In this document: piece by piece, positions 43,461 to 54,780 of the stretch
Layout of the letters: the number at the start of each line of letters is the position of its first letter
How positions within the stretch are numbered: the first letter of the stretch is position 1
Assembly: GCA_949317995.1 (NCBI GenBank)
Contig: OX439042.1
Coordinates: 17,773,174-17,837,173, forward strand
Source: Acholoe squamosa
Lineage: Eukaryota; Annelida; Polychaeta; Phyllodocida; Polynoidae
DNA length: 64,000 bases
Reading direction: 5' to 3'
Translations under genes and position numbers: made by a program
The notes under the pieces: generated by a model
Told to the model about the DNA's origin: nothing
The model's database searches: none
What the model saw: the letters and a program-made list of their open reading frames with translations, nothing else

Positions 43461-43643
43461 TGAGTGAGTGAGTAATAGATGTTTAACGCCATTTCGACAG
43501 CTAAGGTCATATTCATGGCGAGAAGGACATTACACAATTTCACATTAGAATGTGTCAGTGCCCGGGCATATGTGCACCACACACATCCTGAGGGGATAGT
43601 AAAGAGGAGAAATAGACCCTTTTAAGTGGGCTAGGGAAGCCCG
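43461..43643 (-). repeat. SINE-A copy
   Basis: Full-length minus-strand copy inside D2. No convincing duplication was seen at its edges. Confidence 0.88.
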
Positions 43644-44505
43644 GGAATAGGGACCACATAATAGTGCAGACACCAACCAATGTCAGACTGTCCTTTCTCA
43701 CGGGTAGTAAACAGACACAGGTGGGGGCGTTATGAGTAACAATCAATAACTGTTAACGATGGTACAGGTTTACCATATATACATGAATTCACATGTACAC
43801 ATGGAGTATGCTAGTGCAATACACCTCTGCAATGTTATAACAATATTGTATTTTCCTGCCCCTTTCAATATACCACTTTAGCCTCCAAATCATTAGTCTA
43901 TGAATCGTATGTGCCTTGATTGAAATGCTCCGTGAATGTTGTAGATGACACTACTTTCAAGAATGCAAATCAGATGCAGAGAATGCGTTACATCACATGC
44001 AAATACCGCTAACAATATTGACACTAGCCATGAATACATGTATGTGGAGTCTATCTTCCATAATACAAATGCTGCCTTGATGCAATGTGATTATATAGTC
44101 TATTCATCATTAATGGTGCCTGGACCCACTGTGATTGTATAGACGTTTGATCCGGGAATTTCTAGTTATACTGAAATAATGTTCTGATTATGAAAGTATG
44201 CCATTCAAAAATTACCGGGAATTCCTAGTCAGAATAGATTCTGGTTTGTGTACCTTTTCCGAGAACTATTTTCCTAGCCATAAACCTTTTAATTACAACA
44301 ATGTAAAATTTTATGGTTTGAAGTCATTGATCAGCTTTACTTCATACATAGAATTTGTTAAATCCCTACATTCATGCAGTTCACACCAATTCAATGCTTG
44401 TGTCCATCCTACATCCTACACCACCCTATGATTCAGCTCCTCCTCCTCCTTGTACACCCTAAGCTTCTTCGCACTCTAAGTTTAGAGTAGGCTCCTCTGT
44501 TACAG

Positions 44506-44735
44506 GACTACTCCATCAACATCTACATGCGGCAAACCTGGGTTGACAAAAGACTGTGCTACGACCAGAAGGAGTTCAACCAGAGCCGTGTGACACTCGA
44601 CCACAAGTTGTACAATGAGATCTGGGTGCCTGATCTGTTCTTCAGTAACGAGAAGCGGTCCAACATCCACTGTGTCACCGTGCCCAACAGTATGATTCGT
44701 ATCTACCCGAATGGAACAGTGCTATATAGTGCCAG
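44506..44735 (+). CDS. Cys-loop channel gene, exon 4 (ligand-binding domain, loops D and A)
   Basis: A 230-nt exon, phase 0 in and phase 2 out (GCCAG|GTAGGT). It encodes DYSINIYMRQTWVDKRLCYD, then IWVPDLFFSNEK and IRIYPNGTVLYSAR. YMRQTW is binding loop D, with the Arg typical of glycine/GABA-type anion receptors. WVPDLFF is loop A. The PN..IRI.PNG.VLYS block resembles GluCl and glycine receptors. NQS and NGT are possible glycosylation sites. The Cys-loop, membrane helices and C-terminus must lie on later exons; I did not find them before 64000. The class is certain; the ligand (glutamate, glycine or GABA) is not. Confidence 0.95.
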
Positions 44736-45970
44736 GTAGGTGTACCGCTACTATCCAAATAAAGAGATCTCAATAAAATTATACCAAAAAAGGCATGTTT
44801 CATGCAACTCCCTCAGAAATCCCTAGACGAGTGGTGCAACCTCGAGGATAGGACTAAAGGGATGAGAAAACGTCTCCATTACCTCCAATGTAGAACCAGT
44901 TGATCATATGGGTCAGGTCGTCAGAAACTGTAAGTTTTTGCCCTTGAAGGGCCTGAAAAATTAATTTTCTAATTACCGTATTCGTTCTAATGAGCGTACA
45001 TGTGCGGAAATTTAATTGTTAGATTCTAAAAACATCAATGCAAAATTTATTCTAATAAGCGCACCCCTTAAAGCCTAAAAATTGATGTTTTTGTCCTCAA
45101 AATTGCTTGTTTTGTGTTATGTAATGTCCGGTACCAAATTGATGAAATATGGAGGTAATTAAAATTGCTCCCAGTAATATAGGAATATCCCATTATGCAT
45201 AACAAACACATGAAATAACAAGGCAAATATGTCTATTATTGACTTCAATTAAAAATGGAACAAAATTTGAGTTATGCATGCACAGTAGACTGCCTCTTGC
45301 ATGATGATAAAAGTAACGGATGTCACGTATTGTCCGATACTTTTATCAGAATTATTTCACATAAGCTGCTCTCACACGGAGACTAATGCAGGTAGACACA
45401 ATTTATTCACCAAAGTAGTGGATAATAGTGAGCTAGGGGGATCTCCGGAAAAACAGACGAGTAAAATAGGGAAAAATAACACCAAGGGAAAATGCTTTTA
45501 ATTATACTATTGAAAATGATTGGGAGTTTATTATGGCCATTATAATGTGTGTAGAGGGATTATACCGCCGGGGTACATGGTCCAATGGAGATAGAATATC
45601 AGCATGATGGTGAGCCTTGAAAGGTTAGGCCCCTATAAGGTTGCGTTGTCTGCGAGACTATCAGTGTTGGTAAGAAAGGTTACATCCTTATGGGGATGAG
45701 TGCTCTAACTGATCCATGAGAATTGTGCAGCAGCCAGTGGGATCAACATTACGACCTGGAATCAAGGGGAAGACATTTATATATGGCAGCTTTTACTATG
45801 GAGTTCAATTATAAACTCAGGATTTTCACATTGCCACTTGCTGTTCTTACTGGAGAGTTCTGTGGGCAATTTGAATTACTTTGCAAGTTTGTTAGCCACT
45901 ACCCAGCCTACACCAATGATAGACCTTAACTCAGGAAGTTATAAGGAATGAAAGGGGATCCTTCATGTGA

Positions 45971-46018
<48 letters not shown>

Positions 46019-47315
46019 ATGTGCCTTCTTTCCAAATGGGCAGTGGGACTTAGACATAGCTGTACCACTTGACGCTAGTTTACTTTTCCCCTTTGAGCGG
46101 GTATTTAACACTGGAGGTCTAGAGGGACTGATATAGTATTACTGATGGAAAACCCAGACAATACGCAATTTTAAGAGTATATTATTATCCCAATTATACC
46201 ACATAAACCCCTCATTCCCCTCCGCCTGTTATAGCTGAATAGGCCCCTTTTGATGGATGATCACTGATAGCCCTAAGTGTCCTCTATTAAATGAGTCTAT
46301 GTAAGTCAAGATTGGTTCACAACTTCCTTCTGCAGACCCAAAATAGTCAAAAATAACCCAAAATCCCCACAAGATCTACTCAGGGATGTAAGTCAGGCAT
46401 GGCCAAAATCAGGAAGCCAGACATTTACTTGATATAAAAGACTTCTATTTTTCCAAACATCCCTCCTTACCACTCGTATAAGGAAAGTACATGGCATTCA
46501 AAATTTTCAGAAATCAGGAAACCCTGATAAATCCTGAAGACTTACATCCCTGTCTACTGCTTTCTGGCGACCTGACCCTGTTCAATACATACTTTAGTAA
46601 AGCTTCATAATTGAAGTCAGTTCTAATTCAGCGAATCACTCCACAACTATCTTTGTGGGCTCCATAGAAACAGAAAACAGCTTTACAATCTAAATGAACG
46701 TTTTTACCATCATATTTACCCTGTATTGAAGATAGAAGCCCCGTCTCTAGGGATGGCCGTTTCGTGCCGAATCTAAGATCTGCTGTCTTCCATAATAGCA
46801 TCATCCTAGAGGTCCATTTCCCTGATATATTTATCTGAGATTTGTTTTGGGTGTACAAGGTTAGGGGCACTATGACTATTATGGCTTTGATAGACAGCCT
46901 GAAGCAGCAAGGTCAACACAGATGTTATTTCTTTCAGATATGTCATTCTTATTGGGGTCACATTTTCCCTGGGGTCACCCTCTATTGTATCATTTGGAGT
47001 TTGGACCACTTTGGTAGTTGTGCATCAACTGTCCATTGCTATGTTCTGTCTTAACGCATTCTGAGGTAAAAGAAAATGCATGTCATGCTCTGCATGCCAA
47101 AATATTGCCAGAGTAGACCATAATAGGATGTCCAGGCAGCACCAGAAGAGAGAGGGAGGCGGGTTGGTTGGTTGACTCAATAGTTTTATGGCACAGTATT
47201 TTACAAGACTTGAAGCACATGGTTCAAAACAAGGAAAGTCAACAGCTCCTCTTCTACTCAGCTTCTGCTCAGTATTTTCTTCAAAATATCAACTGCTCAA
47301 CACCTTACCACTGTC
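44736..47315. other. Intron 4 start / no recognised exon
   Basis: It follows the exon 4 donor. It contains a (CT)n microsatellite at 45970-46017 and AT-rich sequence. No exon encoding the expected Cys-loop segment was seen. The gene either continues past the window or is interrupted by the transposons downstream. Confidence 0.5.
45970..46017. repeat. (CT)n microsatellite
   Basis: About 24 dinucleotide units with one CC interruption. Confidence 0.95.
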
Positions 47316-48894
47316 ATGTCCACCCAAAACCTCAACCTGAGGCTAACACAGGAGGATACACAGGAGGTTCTGCAGCAGGACACACAACTGGAGGAAGATG
47401 ATCAGTCTCAATCTCTCCTCCAGGGGGTAGGTTCCACATCACTTCAGTCTTCTGATACTGAGATTGATATAGAAGGTTTTAACACACCCCCTCTTTTCTC
47501 ACGAACCCAGGATGCCTTTGGCACACTTTCAAGCTCCTCCTCTTTTGGTGATATGTCCATCCTCTCAGCCTTTGATATATCCTATCCCCCCCAACAAAAT
47601 CCACTCCCTCCCCCACCTGTCCCTCCACTGGTCAACCTCAACCACCCCCTCCCCCCCTCCCTCACACCACCCCACACATCCTACATCTCTCAAATTATAA
47701 GCTCTCAAGGAGGTTCTCAAGACAGCTCTTCAGGAAGCCTCACACAACTGCTGAATCTCATACAGGCTGACACTGCCATTCACAACCAAACCCATAACAC
47801 AAGGGGTCACCACAGTCGAAGGTCCGCATCCTTCAACATCCATCCCTCAACACCACCCGCCACACAGAACTTATTGATCCGACTCTCCAGAAACCCTGCA
47901 CCCCCCGGGGGGGGCACTTCAATTTTTTTTGATACAGGTGTGTGGCTGAACCCACGACAACCCTTACCCTTGCTAGGGCACTCATTCGTGGGGTTTTTCT
48001 TCGAAAGCCTACCCTTGCTAGGGCACTTTTGACTCAATAATCCTAGATTTGTTTCAAAATGTCTTAAATTTACACTGATTGGGGAGAAAATTGAATTTGG
48101 TTCATGCTATTTTCATGAAAACTGCTTATGTCCAAGAAAATTTCGAAATTTCCTGCGTAAATCGGGGTATTTTGCTGAAAGTTGACCCTTGCTAGGGACA
48201 TTTTGCTGAAAAGTAGACCCTTGCTAGGGACATTTGTGGCTGAAACAGGAGGCTTGCTAGGGACTTTTCCTTGAAAAAGTACCCTTGCCAGCCGCACATA
48301 TGTGTATACCTTACATAGAGAGTGCCCCCCCCCCAGGCTGCACCCTCTTCAGCATGCATGGTCTATGCCCTTAGCAAAAATCTCAACGCACTCCAAACAC
48401 CCCGCACATCCGCCAAATCCTCTGCCACCTCAGGCCCACCTAGACCACCTCCACCGGATTCTGTCCCACCACTCCACCCAATAACACATTCTATCTCTGC
48501 TTCCCTCTCACAGGCCGCGCAGCCCTCTCGGAAGAACACGGATGCCAACCACAGCGCAGGACAGGCCTCGCTGAGTCCCAGTCCCGACCCACGTCTCTCC
48601 AGGACCCACCAGAGGGCACCCCCACAGCCACTTGAGGTACCATTTTGGCACCCATCGCCATTAAGGGACTTGGCCCAGACCGTCACACCATACACTTTGG
48701 ATGTAACAACGGAACCCGCCACTGACCCCTCACACACAGGCCAGTGCTCTACCGGCTTCCATGTTCTCCCTGACAGGCACCCTACCTTACATATGGGTCA
48801 CTCTTACCCGTCAAGGAACCTCTCCGCTGGAACAACAAATCCCAGCCCCTCAAGCTTGAGTGACAGCTCGGGCTACACCTCGAGCAGCACTTGA
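47316..48894 (+). pseudogene. Ser/Pro/Thr-rich ORF upstream of the Penelope-like RT, split by a MITE
   Basis: From the ATG at 47316 (MSTQNLNLRLTQEDTQEVLQ) the frame is open to the MITE at 47903. Removing the MITE and one copy of its 7-bp duplication gives ...SRNPAPSSACMVYALSKN with no shift, and the frame then runs to 48894. The protein, about 380 residues, is low-complexity and proline-rich with no recognised domain. Its position before a Penelope-like RT suggests that it is the element's upstream coding region, but this is inference. Confidence 0.55.
47903..48335. mobile_element. MITE with GGGGGGGGCACT-type inverted ends
   Basis: The ends read CCCCGGGGGGGGCACT and AGTGCCCCCCCCCC (inverted). 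A 7-bp direct repeat CTGCACC flanks it (47896-47902 and 48336-48342). The interior holds degenerate tandem copies of CCCTTGCTAGGGAC followed by TTTTGCTGAAA. There is no coding capacity. Confidence 0.75.
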
Positions 48895-49853
48895 CACATA
48901 CAATTACACATACAACACCACCTCCCACTTACCCGACAAGTCCAGGATCCTACACGGAACGGTAGACAAGCAGGTACCTCACACGACAGCATCTAGCGCA
49001 CACACCGCCACGGGCCCCTGGCTACAACCTACAACACCACCTCAGAACATGACACATCCTTTGTCGACCACGATACCACCACCGGGGCCCTAACTACAAG
49101 TAACAGCACCACCTCGGAAAAAGGGCACGATCCCCCTGCACAACACAACTGCCACCAGTGCCCTCGCCATAACTCACAACACCACCACAGAACCTGGTAC
49201 GTCCTCTGTCAACCCTCCTGCCACCCACCTTCCCTGGGAACCTCTGCTGGACCACCTCACCGCTACCTGGACTGAGGAGGACTCACACCCTGCCAACACG
49301 CTAAGGGCCCCCTCTCTCCCCCAGGATGACCAAGACCGCCCCGTTCTGGACACCGATACCACGACTAATGGGTCACCAGAACCTTGCAGATCTTGCTGCG
49401 AGACACTTGAGATTCACGACCACACTACTGCAGACAACACCGCTTCTAGGAATCAACCACACATCTGGCACCATTCCTGGCAGGCCTGGAGGCAGTTTCT
49501 AAGGAAGGACCCACCAACACCCTAGCCAATATTCAAGACTTCCATAGCATCCTGTCAGATGTCCGCCTCCGAGCCCTCCTTAGAGCACAGGCTGAACTGG
49601 CAGACATTCTTACTGCCCTCTCAGCCTCCCACAACTCTACCGTGAACTCCCTCTTTGAGCATGTGTCCGACCTCATGAGGTCCTAGTATGGACCCCAACC
49701 CGGACCTGAGCCACATCGTGACCATCCTCTGACGAACCTCCATCTACCTCAGATAAGATACGTAACGCCATCAGACACCAGCGCACCGAACGCGAGAAAA
49801 ACACGAAAGCCCAGAAGCATAATGAGACCCATAAGAAGGACAAAAAGAAGCAG

Positions 49854-50019
49854 AGTGAGTGAGTAACAGATGTTTAACGCCATTTCGACAGCTAAGGTCA
49901 TATTCATGGCGAGAACTGCATTACACATTGTGTCAGTGCCCGCGCATATGTGCACCACACACATCCGAGAGGATAGGAAAGAGGAGAAATAGACCCTTTT
50001 AAGTGGGCTAGGGAAGCCC
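49854..50019 (-). repeat. SINE-A copy
   Basis: Minus-strand copy, lacking about 15 bp of the central body, flanked by AAGCAGA/AAAGCAGA. Confidence 0.88.
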
Positions 50020-51055
50020 AAAGCAGAAAAAGCAGCACCAACCAGCAGCTGCAGCAGGAGGGGCAACCGGATCAGCAAATCCCACAGCCATGACTACAAA
50101 GATAACGTCCGAAAGTGACAAAATGGCATACCTCAAACCACTCAAGTCTGAGGCGAATGCCCTCCGACAACAACACCAACCCAGGTAGGACAGCCACGAG
50201 CCCCAACCTCTGGCCCCGGCCCACTCAAGGGGACGCACCACTTACGTCCACAGGCCTACCTCTCCTTCAAACAACACTCGATACACCCGTGCGGCTAGGA
50301 GAGACAACTCATACCCCACAGACAACAACTCATGCCCCACAGACAACGTTTCACACCACCGAGCTACATCCACACACGGACATCACCGCGACCAAACTTC
50401 CAACAGGGATCGACCTCCCAACAGGAACCACAGTCGCCACACACGCCCCTGAGACTCAACAACCGAAACTCCTCATGGGACCATGACCGGAGCCTGTCAC
50501 GGGACAGCAGCCGCTCTCTCGACCACGTCTCTTCCTACCACGCCATTTACCTAGGAGGTCACCCCCCCCACCAGGATCCCCCCTCGCGCACAACACTGGA
50601 AGTATCCAGCCACGACCAGCTGACAAGAGACCCTCTTCCTCTCAGAACTGGTACACATCACCAGGACACCACACTACAGAAGTACCCCTCTACCACCCAC
50701 CATCCAAGCAGGCGAGGAGATCTGAGAGGGGCTACCACCATGACTCGGACAGTGGGGCATCAGGCCATCGTCCAACCAGGACTTAGACCAGGGTTCCTCC
50801 AGGAATAGGTTCCACCAGGACCGACAAGGCATCTCTTCCGGATCAAGCTTCCAACGTGAGGGACAACTCTCTCCACCCTCCTCTGACCAAAGTTCACACT
50901 ATCCTGACTCACAGGGACATACCAGGCAGGACTCCAACTGACGGGATAAACCCAATATGGACCAGGAACATTGCCCTCTTGAATGTCGCTTGTCCAAACA
51001 TCGCCCTTCCCAGCATCTCCCCTCACAGTGTCGCTCCCCATCGGACCACTACCGG

Positions 51056-51519
51056 GCTTCCCTAGCCCACTTAAAAGGGTCTATATCTCCTCTTTACTAT
51101 CCCGCCCCTCCAAATGGGGCTTGGAGGGTCAACAAATTCCGCCCCGGCTTATGTACTGATCAGCCTGGTCCAAAGAGTACCAAAAGCAGGACACAGGCTT
51201 CCCTAGCCCACTTAAAAGAGTCTATATCTCCTCTTTCCTATCCCCTCAGGATGTGTGTGGTGCACATATGCGCGGGCACTGACACATTCCTCTGTTAAAT
51301 TATCAACCTGTGAAGCACGAGATAGCCACTTAGTGCCGCTAAAGTGCTGTAAAACACAAATCAATCAATCAATCTTTACTATCCCCTCAGGATGTGTGTG
51401 GTGCACATATGCGCGGGCACTGACACATTCCTCTGTGAAATTGTGTAATGTAGTTCTCGCCATGAATATGACCTTAGCTGTCGAAATGGCGTTAAACATC
51501 TATTACTCACTCACTCACT
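51056..51519 (+). repeat. SINE-A copy on the plus strand, split by a SINE-B insertion
   Basis: The sense start is at 51056 and the (ACTC)n tail ends at 51519. A 15-bp duplication flanks it: CGGACCACTACCGGG (51042-51056) and CGGACCAGTACCGGG (51520-51534), one mismatch. The element is interrupted at 51104-51373 by a SINE-B with its own duplication. Confidence 0.9.
51104..51373 (+). repeat. SINE-B with an extra ~93-bp 5' segment, nested in SINE-A
   Basis: Bounded by the perfect 12-bp duplication CTTTACTATCCC (51092-51103 and 51374-51385). It contains about 93 bp of unique sequence, then the shared SINE body (CTTCCCTAGCCC... from about 51202), then the LINE-derived tail ending AAACACAAATCAATCAATC. 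Confidence 0.88.
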
Positions 51520-51869
51520 CGGACCAGTACCGGGGTTTCAGGGAACCCGTTCGCCCCCAGCATGGGACGCGGACGTGTCGACCAACCGAAGAGCCCCACC
51601 CCACCCCCTCATCATCACCACCTCCCTCGCACCATCCAGCGAAGCGACTCTGGGGACAACCGACAGAAAGGGAAATTCCTCTGTCGGCCAACGACATGTC
51701 CAAGCCAGGTAGGGGCCCGCCTAAAGAAACATTGAGTAACATGCCTACCATGAACGAAGACTGACCAGCCCTTACACACCACATCTTCCTCCTACACACT
51801 GGAGGTCCAAGCAGCTATCTTCAGTTTATCAATAAAGTCTCCCATATCAGAAACCTTTGAAACAGTTGT

Positions 51870-52090
51870 CAATTTGTCGAGGAACTCAGACATTCAAGGT
51901 TTCTTGGACATTAAGTCCTTTCTTTTCTGTTTGCACAGGTATTTATATGCTGCTTGCCCGACACAGCAGTGACCGAATCTATGAATGACCGAATCTATGA
52001 GGAGGGTTGAGGCGGAAAACTGCTACTGGGGCTTCATTCCCCTACTCCTTTCGAAGGATAGCAAGCGTTCTTTTATTTGCCTGGTCCCAT
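51870..52090. repeat. Family-C repeat, copy 2
   Basis: It shares tcgaggaactcagacattca (also at 8781) and the gaccgaatctatgagga and ttcattcccctactcctttc words with the other copies. It interrupts the Penelope-like element. Confidence 0.6.
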
Positions 52091-53310
52091 AGACAGGGCC
52101 AGACAAACCACGACCTCTGATCACCCAGATGTGGTTCACTGAGGGGGAATCACATGGCAAAAGGCATGCATTTATGCCCGGGCCCACGCATATAGACACC
52201 AACTGCCTAAATGCTCACCCCAAGCCACAAGAAACCCCAAGTTTGTCGCCTTTTAGGAATCTGGTATACCTACTGGTAGAATAGAAGGAGAATTCCTCCT
52301 TCGTGGACTCCCAATGAAGTTATTCTGCTCCCCCATGCCCTCACATGAAGGTCCCCACTCCACAGGGGGAAATCGTCATTAAACCTGCTGATAAAGGGAG
52401 AGCAGTTGTCATACAAGACAGAGCAGACTACCTAGCAGAAGGTCACCGCCAACTCTCTGACACTGGCTTCTACCAAGAAACGGACAGTGGCCTCACACAG
52501 TCACACTCCAAAGTGGTCAACGTTTACCTACTCTGACTCCACACAGCAGGCCAGAATCTCTTAAAGAAACTCACGACTACACAACTAAAGTCCCCTCAGT
52601 TCTACCTACTACCCAAGATCCACAAAAATACCACACCGATGCCGGGCCGCCCCATCAATTCTGCAAAAACTCCCCCACGGAGAAGATCTCAGCATACATA
52701 CATCCTTCTGAGACCCTTCGTTCCTGAGATACCTTCCTACATGTGAGACACAACCCACTTCCTGTACAAGCTTACCACGCTAGGCCCCCTCCCAGAGGGT
52801 GCCTTACTCTGCACTTTGGATGTCACCTCCCTTTACACCAACATACCTAATGAGGATGGAATTGTAGCAGTGGCGAAGCTCCTCGGCCAGAAGAGACACC
52901 CAGATTTCGGAGAACTGTATAACACAGACATTCTCCACCTCCTGAAGCTTGTCCTCACCAAGAACAACTTCGAATTCAACGAAAAACATTACCTCCAAGT
53001 CAAAGGTACAGCTATGGGTACACGCGTAGACCCTACCTTCGCCAACATCTTCATGGGGGACTTCGAAGACCGGTTTGTATACACCTACCCTTTGCAACCC
53101 CACCTCTGGGTTCGCTTCGTCAACGACATCTTCTTTATCTGGACCCATGGACCTGCTGAACTACACAAGTTCGAACTCCACCTCAACCAAGCACACACGT
53201 CCATCAACTTCACAGGCGAACACTCCACGACCAAAGCCCACTTCCTTGATGTAACAGTTCACAGACAGGCCAACCGCCTCTCCACTGACCTCTACACCAA
53301 ACCAACGGAG

Positions 53311-53487
53311 TGAGTGAGTAATAGATGTTTAACGTCATTTCGACAACTAAGGTCATATTCATGGCGAGAACTACATTACACAATTCATAGAGGAATGTGT
53401 CAGTGCCCACGCATATGTGCACCACACACATCCTGAGGGGATAACAAAGAGAAGATATAGACCCTTTTAAGTGGGCTAGGGAAGCCC
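53311..53487 (-). repeat. SINE-A copy inside the Penelope-like RT
   Basis: A perfect 14-bp duplication CCAAACCAACGGAG (53297-53310 and 53488-53501). Excising it rejoins KPTE with SNNYLHY. Confidence 0.94.
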
Positions 53488-53523
53488 CCAAACCAACGGA
53501 GAGCAATAACTACCTTCATTACG

Positions 53524-53706
53524 GGAGTGAGTAATAGATGTTTAACGCCATTTCGACAGCTAAGGTCATATTCATGGCGAGAACTACATTACACAATTTC
53601 ACAAGGGAATGTGTCAGTGCCCGCACATATGTGCACCACACACATCCAGAGGGGATAGAAAAGAGGAGAAATAGACCCTTTTAAGTGGGCTAGGGAAGCC
53701 CACCTG
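53524..53706 (-). repeat. SINE-A copy inside the Penelope-like element
   Basis: Flanked by a 7-bp CATTACG repeat (53517-53523 and 53707-53713). Confidence 0.88.
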
Positions 53707-54052
53707 CATTACGTTTCATCCCACCCATGCCACTGTCTTAGGGCTATACCTTACGGCCAATTCTTACGGATCCACTGCATTTGCTCGGATGTCCAAAGGT
53801 TCATCCACCACGCCACAACCAAGGGGCGCCACTTCCTCAGGAGGGGCTTCCCTCCAGCCTTACTACATGAAGCCTTCCTCATGGTTCTCAAGACCCCAAA
53901 GAATCAACTCCTCCGCCTGAACCCGTGCTCCTTACCCAAAAGAGAACAACACCAAGATGTGCCATCTTGTTTTCAAACGCCTAGATATCCTCGGCATGTT
54001 CAACTCGACAAGAGACCTGTACAGGTGCTCAATCCAAATGGCCTATCGGAGA

Positions 54053-54201
54053 TTGATTGATTGATTTGTGTTTTACAGCACTTTAGCGGCACTAAGTGGC
54101 TATCCCGTGCTTCACAGGTTGATAAATTTAACAGAGGAATGTGTCAGTGCCCGCGCATATGAGGAGATATAGACCCTTTTAAGTGGGCTAGGGAAGCCCT
54201 A
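54053..54201 (-). repeat. SINE-B copy inside the Penelope-like element
   Basis: LINE-derived tail (GATTGATTGATTTGTGTTTT on the plus strand) plus shared body with an internal deletion of ~35 bp. A perfect 13-bp duplication GGCCTATCGGAGA (54040-54052 and 54202-54214). Confidence 0.93.
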
Positions 54202-54780
54202 GGCCTATCGGAGACCCCGTAACATAAGAGATGAAACCCCTCTCCAAAACAACACCCCCTCTGAAGACCCTCATTTGCCTCTCTCCCGTGATTGCAGATA
54301 CTGCCAAGCCCTTGACACAACGGGCTACATACGGAGCGCCATCGACGGCCGCCTCTACAGAACCCGAGTCAACGCCACCTGCTGCAGCAACAATCTCATC
54401 TACTGCCTGAAGTGCAAGCGTTGTGGCCAACAATATGTCGGACAGACAATGACACAACTCATGAAGCGGATTGAGGCCCATTTCTCCGCCACTGATTGGC
54501 TACAAACCAGACCGGCCCCGGAGGAAGAATCCCTGGTGGCCCACCACTACAACTCGGCCTGCCACGCAAAGACAGATGATGTTACCATACACGTCCTTGA
54601 CTGCATCAACCACCACCCGAGATCCTTCTACGGCACCCACCTGAGGAACTTGGTTGAGTATAACTGGATCCAACGCCTCCGAACCTCCTCACCCTTTGGC
54701 CTGAACACAGCTACACCGAACACCTTCAAACCAAACACCCCCAGTCTCCCAAACTAGCCCCATCAAAAAATATTTTCTAT

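Larger units (their letters stand above)
41085..44030. repeat. Tandem intronic duplication, copy D2
   Basis: The second, diverged copy of the 37940-40990 block. It carries a family-C repeat (41533-41830), a partial SINE (41888-41987) and a full SINE-A (43461-43643) that D1 lacks. These inserted after the duplication, or were lost from D1. Confidence 0.8.
23466..44505 (+). other. Intron 3 of the channel gene (~21 kb)
   Basis: The donor is GTAAGG at 23466 and the acceptor ctgttacag ends at 44505. Phase 0 at both sides keeps the reading frame. Most of its length is accounted for by a 12.7-kb gypsy element, an inverted repeat that flanks it, and two diverged tandem copies of a ~3-kb block. No additional exon was recognised. 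Confidence 0.85.
48895..51830 (+). pseudogene. Degenerate coding remains of the Penelope-like element's N-terminal region
   Basis: Short shifted frames are rich in Ser, Thr, Pro, Arg and His. A helical stretch near 49490-49686 (RALLRAQAELADILTAL...NSLFEHVSDLMRS) and a Lys-rich one near 49760-49850 (RTEREKNTKAQKHNETHKK) look like real protein. The latter is cut by the SINE at 49854. There is no recognised domain, so assignment to the element rests on strand, position and composition. Confidence 0.4.
52345..54757 (+). pseudogene. Penelope-like reverse transcriptase and GIY-YIG endonuclease
   Basis: Motifs in order: EIVIKPADKGRAVVIQDR (52370-52425); FYLLPKIHKNT...MPGRPINSA (about 52600-52660); SYM-stop-DTTHFL; LDVTSLYTNIPNEDGI (52815-52862); GTAMGTRVDPTFANIFMGDF (about 53005-53062); the catalytic box as RFVNDIFFIW (about 53111-53140); LSTDLYTKPTE (to 53310), then SNNYLHYG after a SINE; LRIHCICSDVQRF (about 53762-53800). 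The C-terminus (54275-54757) has the GIY-YIG nuclease with its Cys pair (NLIYCLKCKRCGQQYVGQT) and KRIEAHF. RT copies the RNA and GIY-YIG nicks the target. Stops, frameshifts, three SINEs and an Asn at the first catalytic DD position show that it is dead. Confidence 0.92.
47316..54780 (+). mobile_element. Penelope-like retroelement, decayed and riddled with insertions
   Basis: It is defined by the RT and GIY-YIG coding remains at 52345-54757 with compositionally similar Ser/Pro/Arg-rich coding remains upstream. It is interrupted by a MITE (47903), SINEs (49854, 51056, 53311, 53524, 54053) and a family-C repeat (about 51870). Ends are approximate, and no terminal duplication was found. Confidence 0.75.

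Noticed and set aside
44736..47160. A fifth channel exon
   Set aside because: I looked for a segment encoding the Cys-loop (C...(F/Y)PMD...C) with splice sites and found none.
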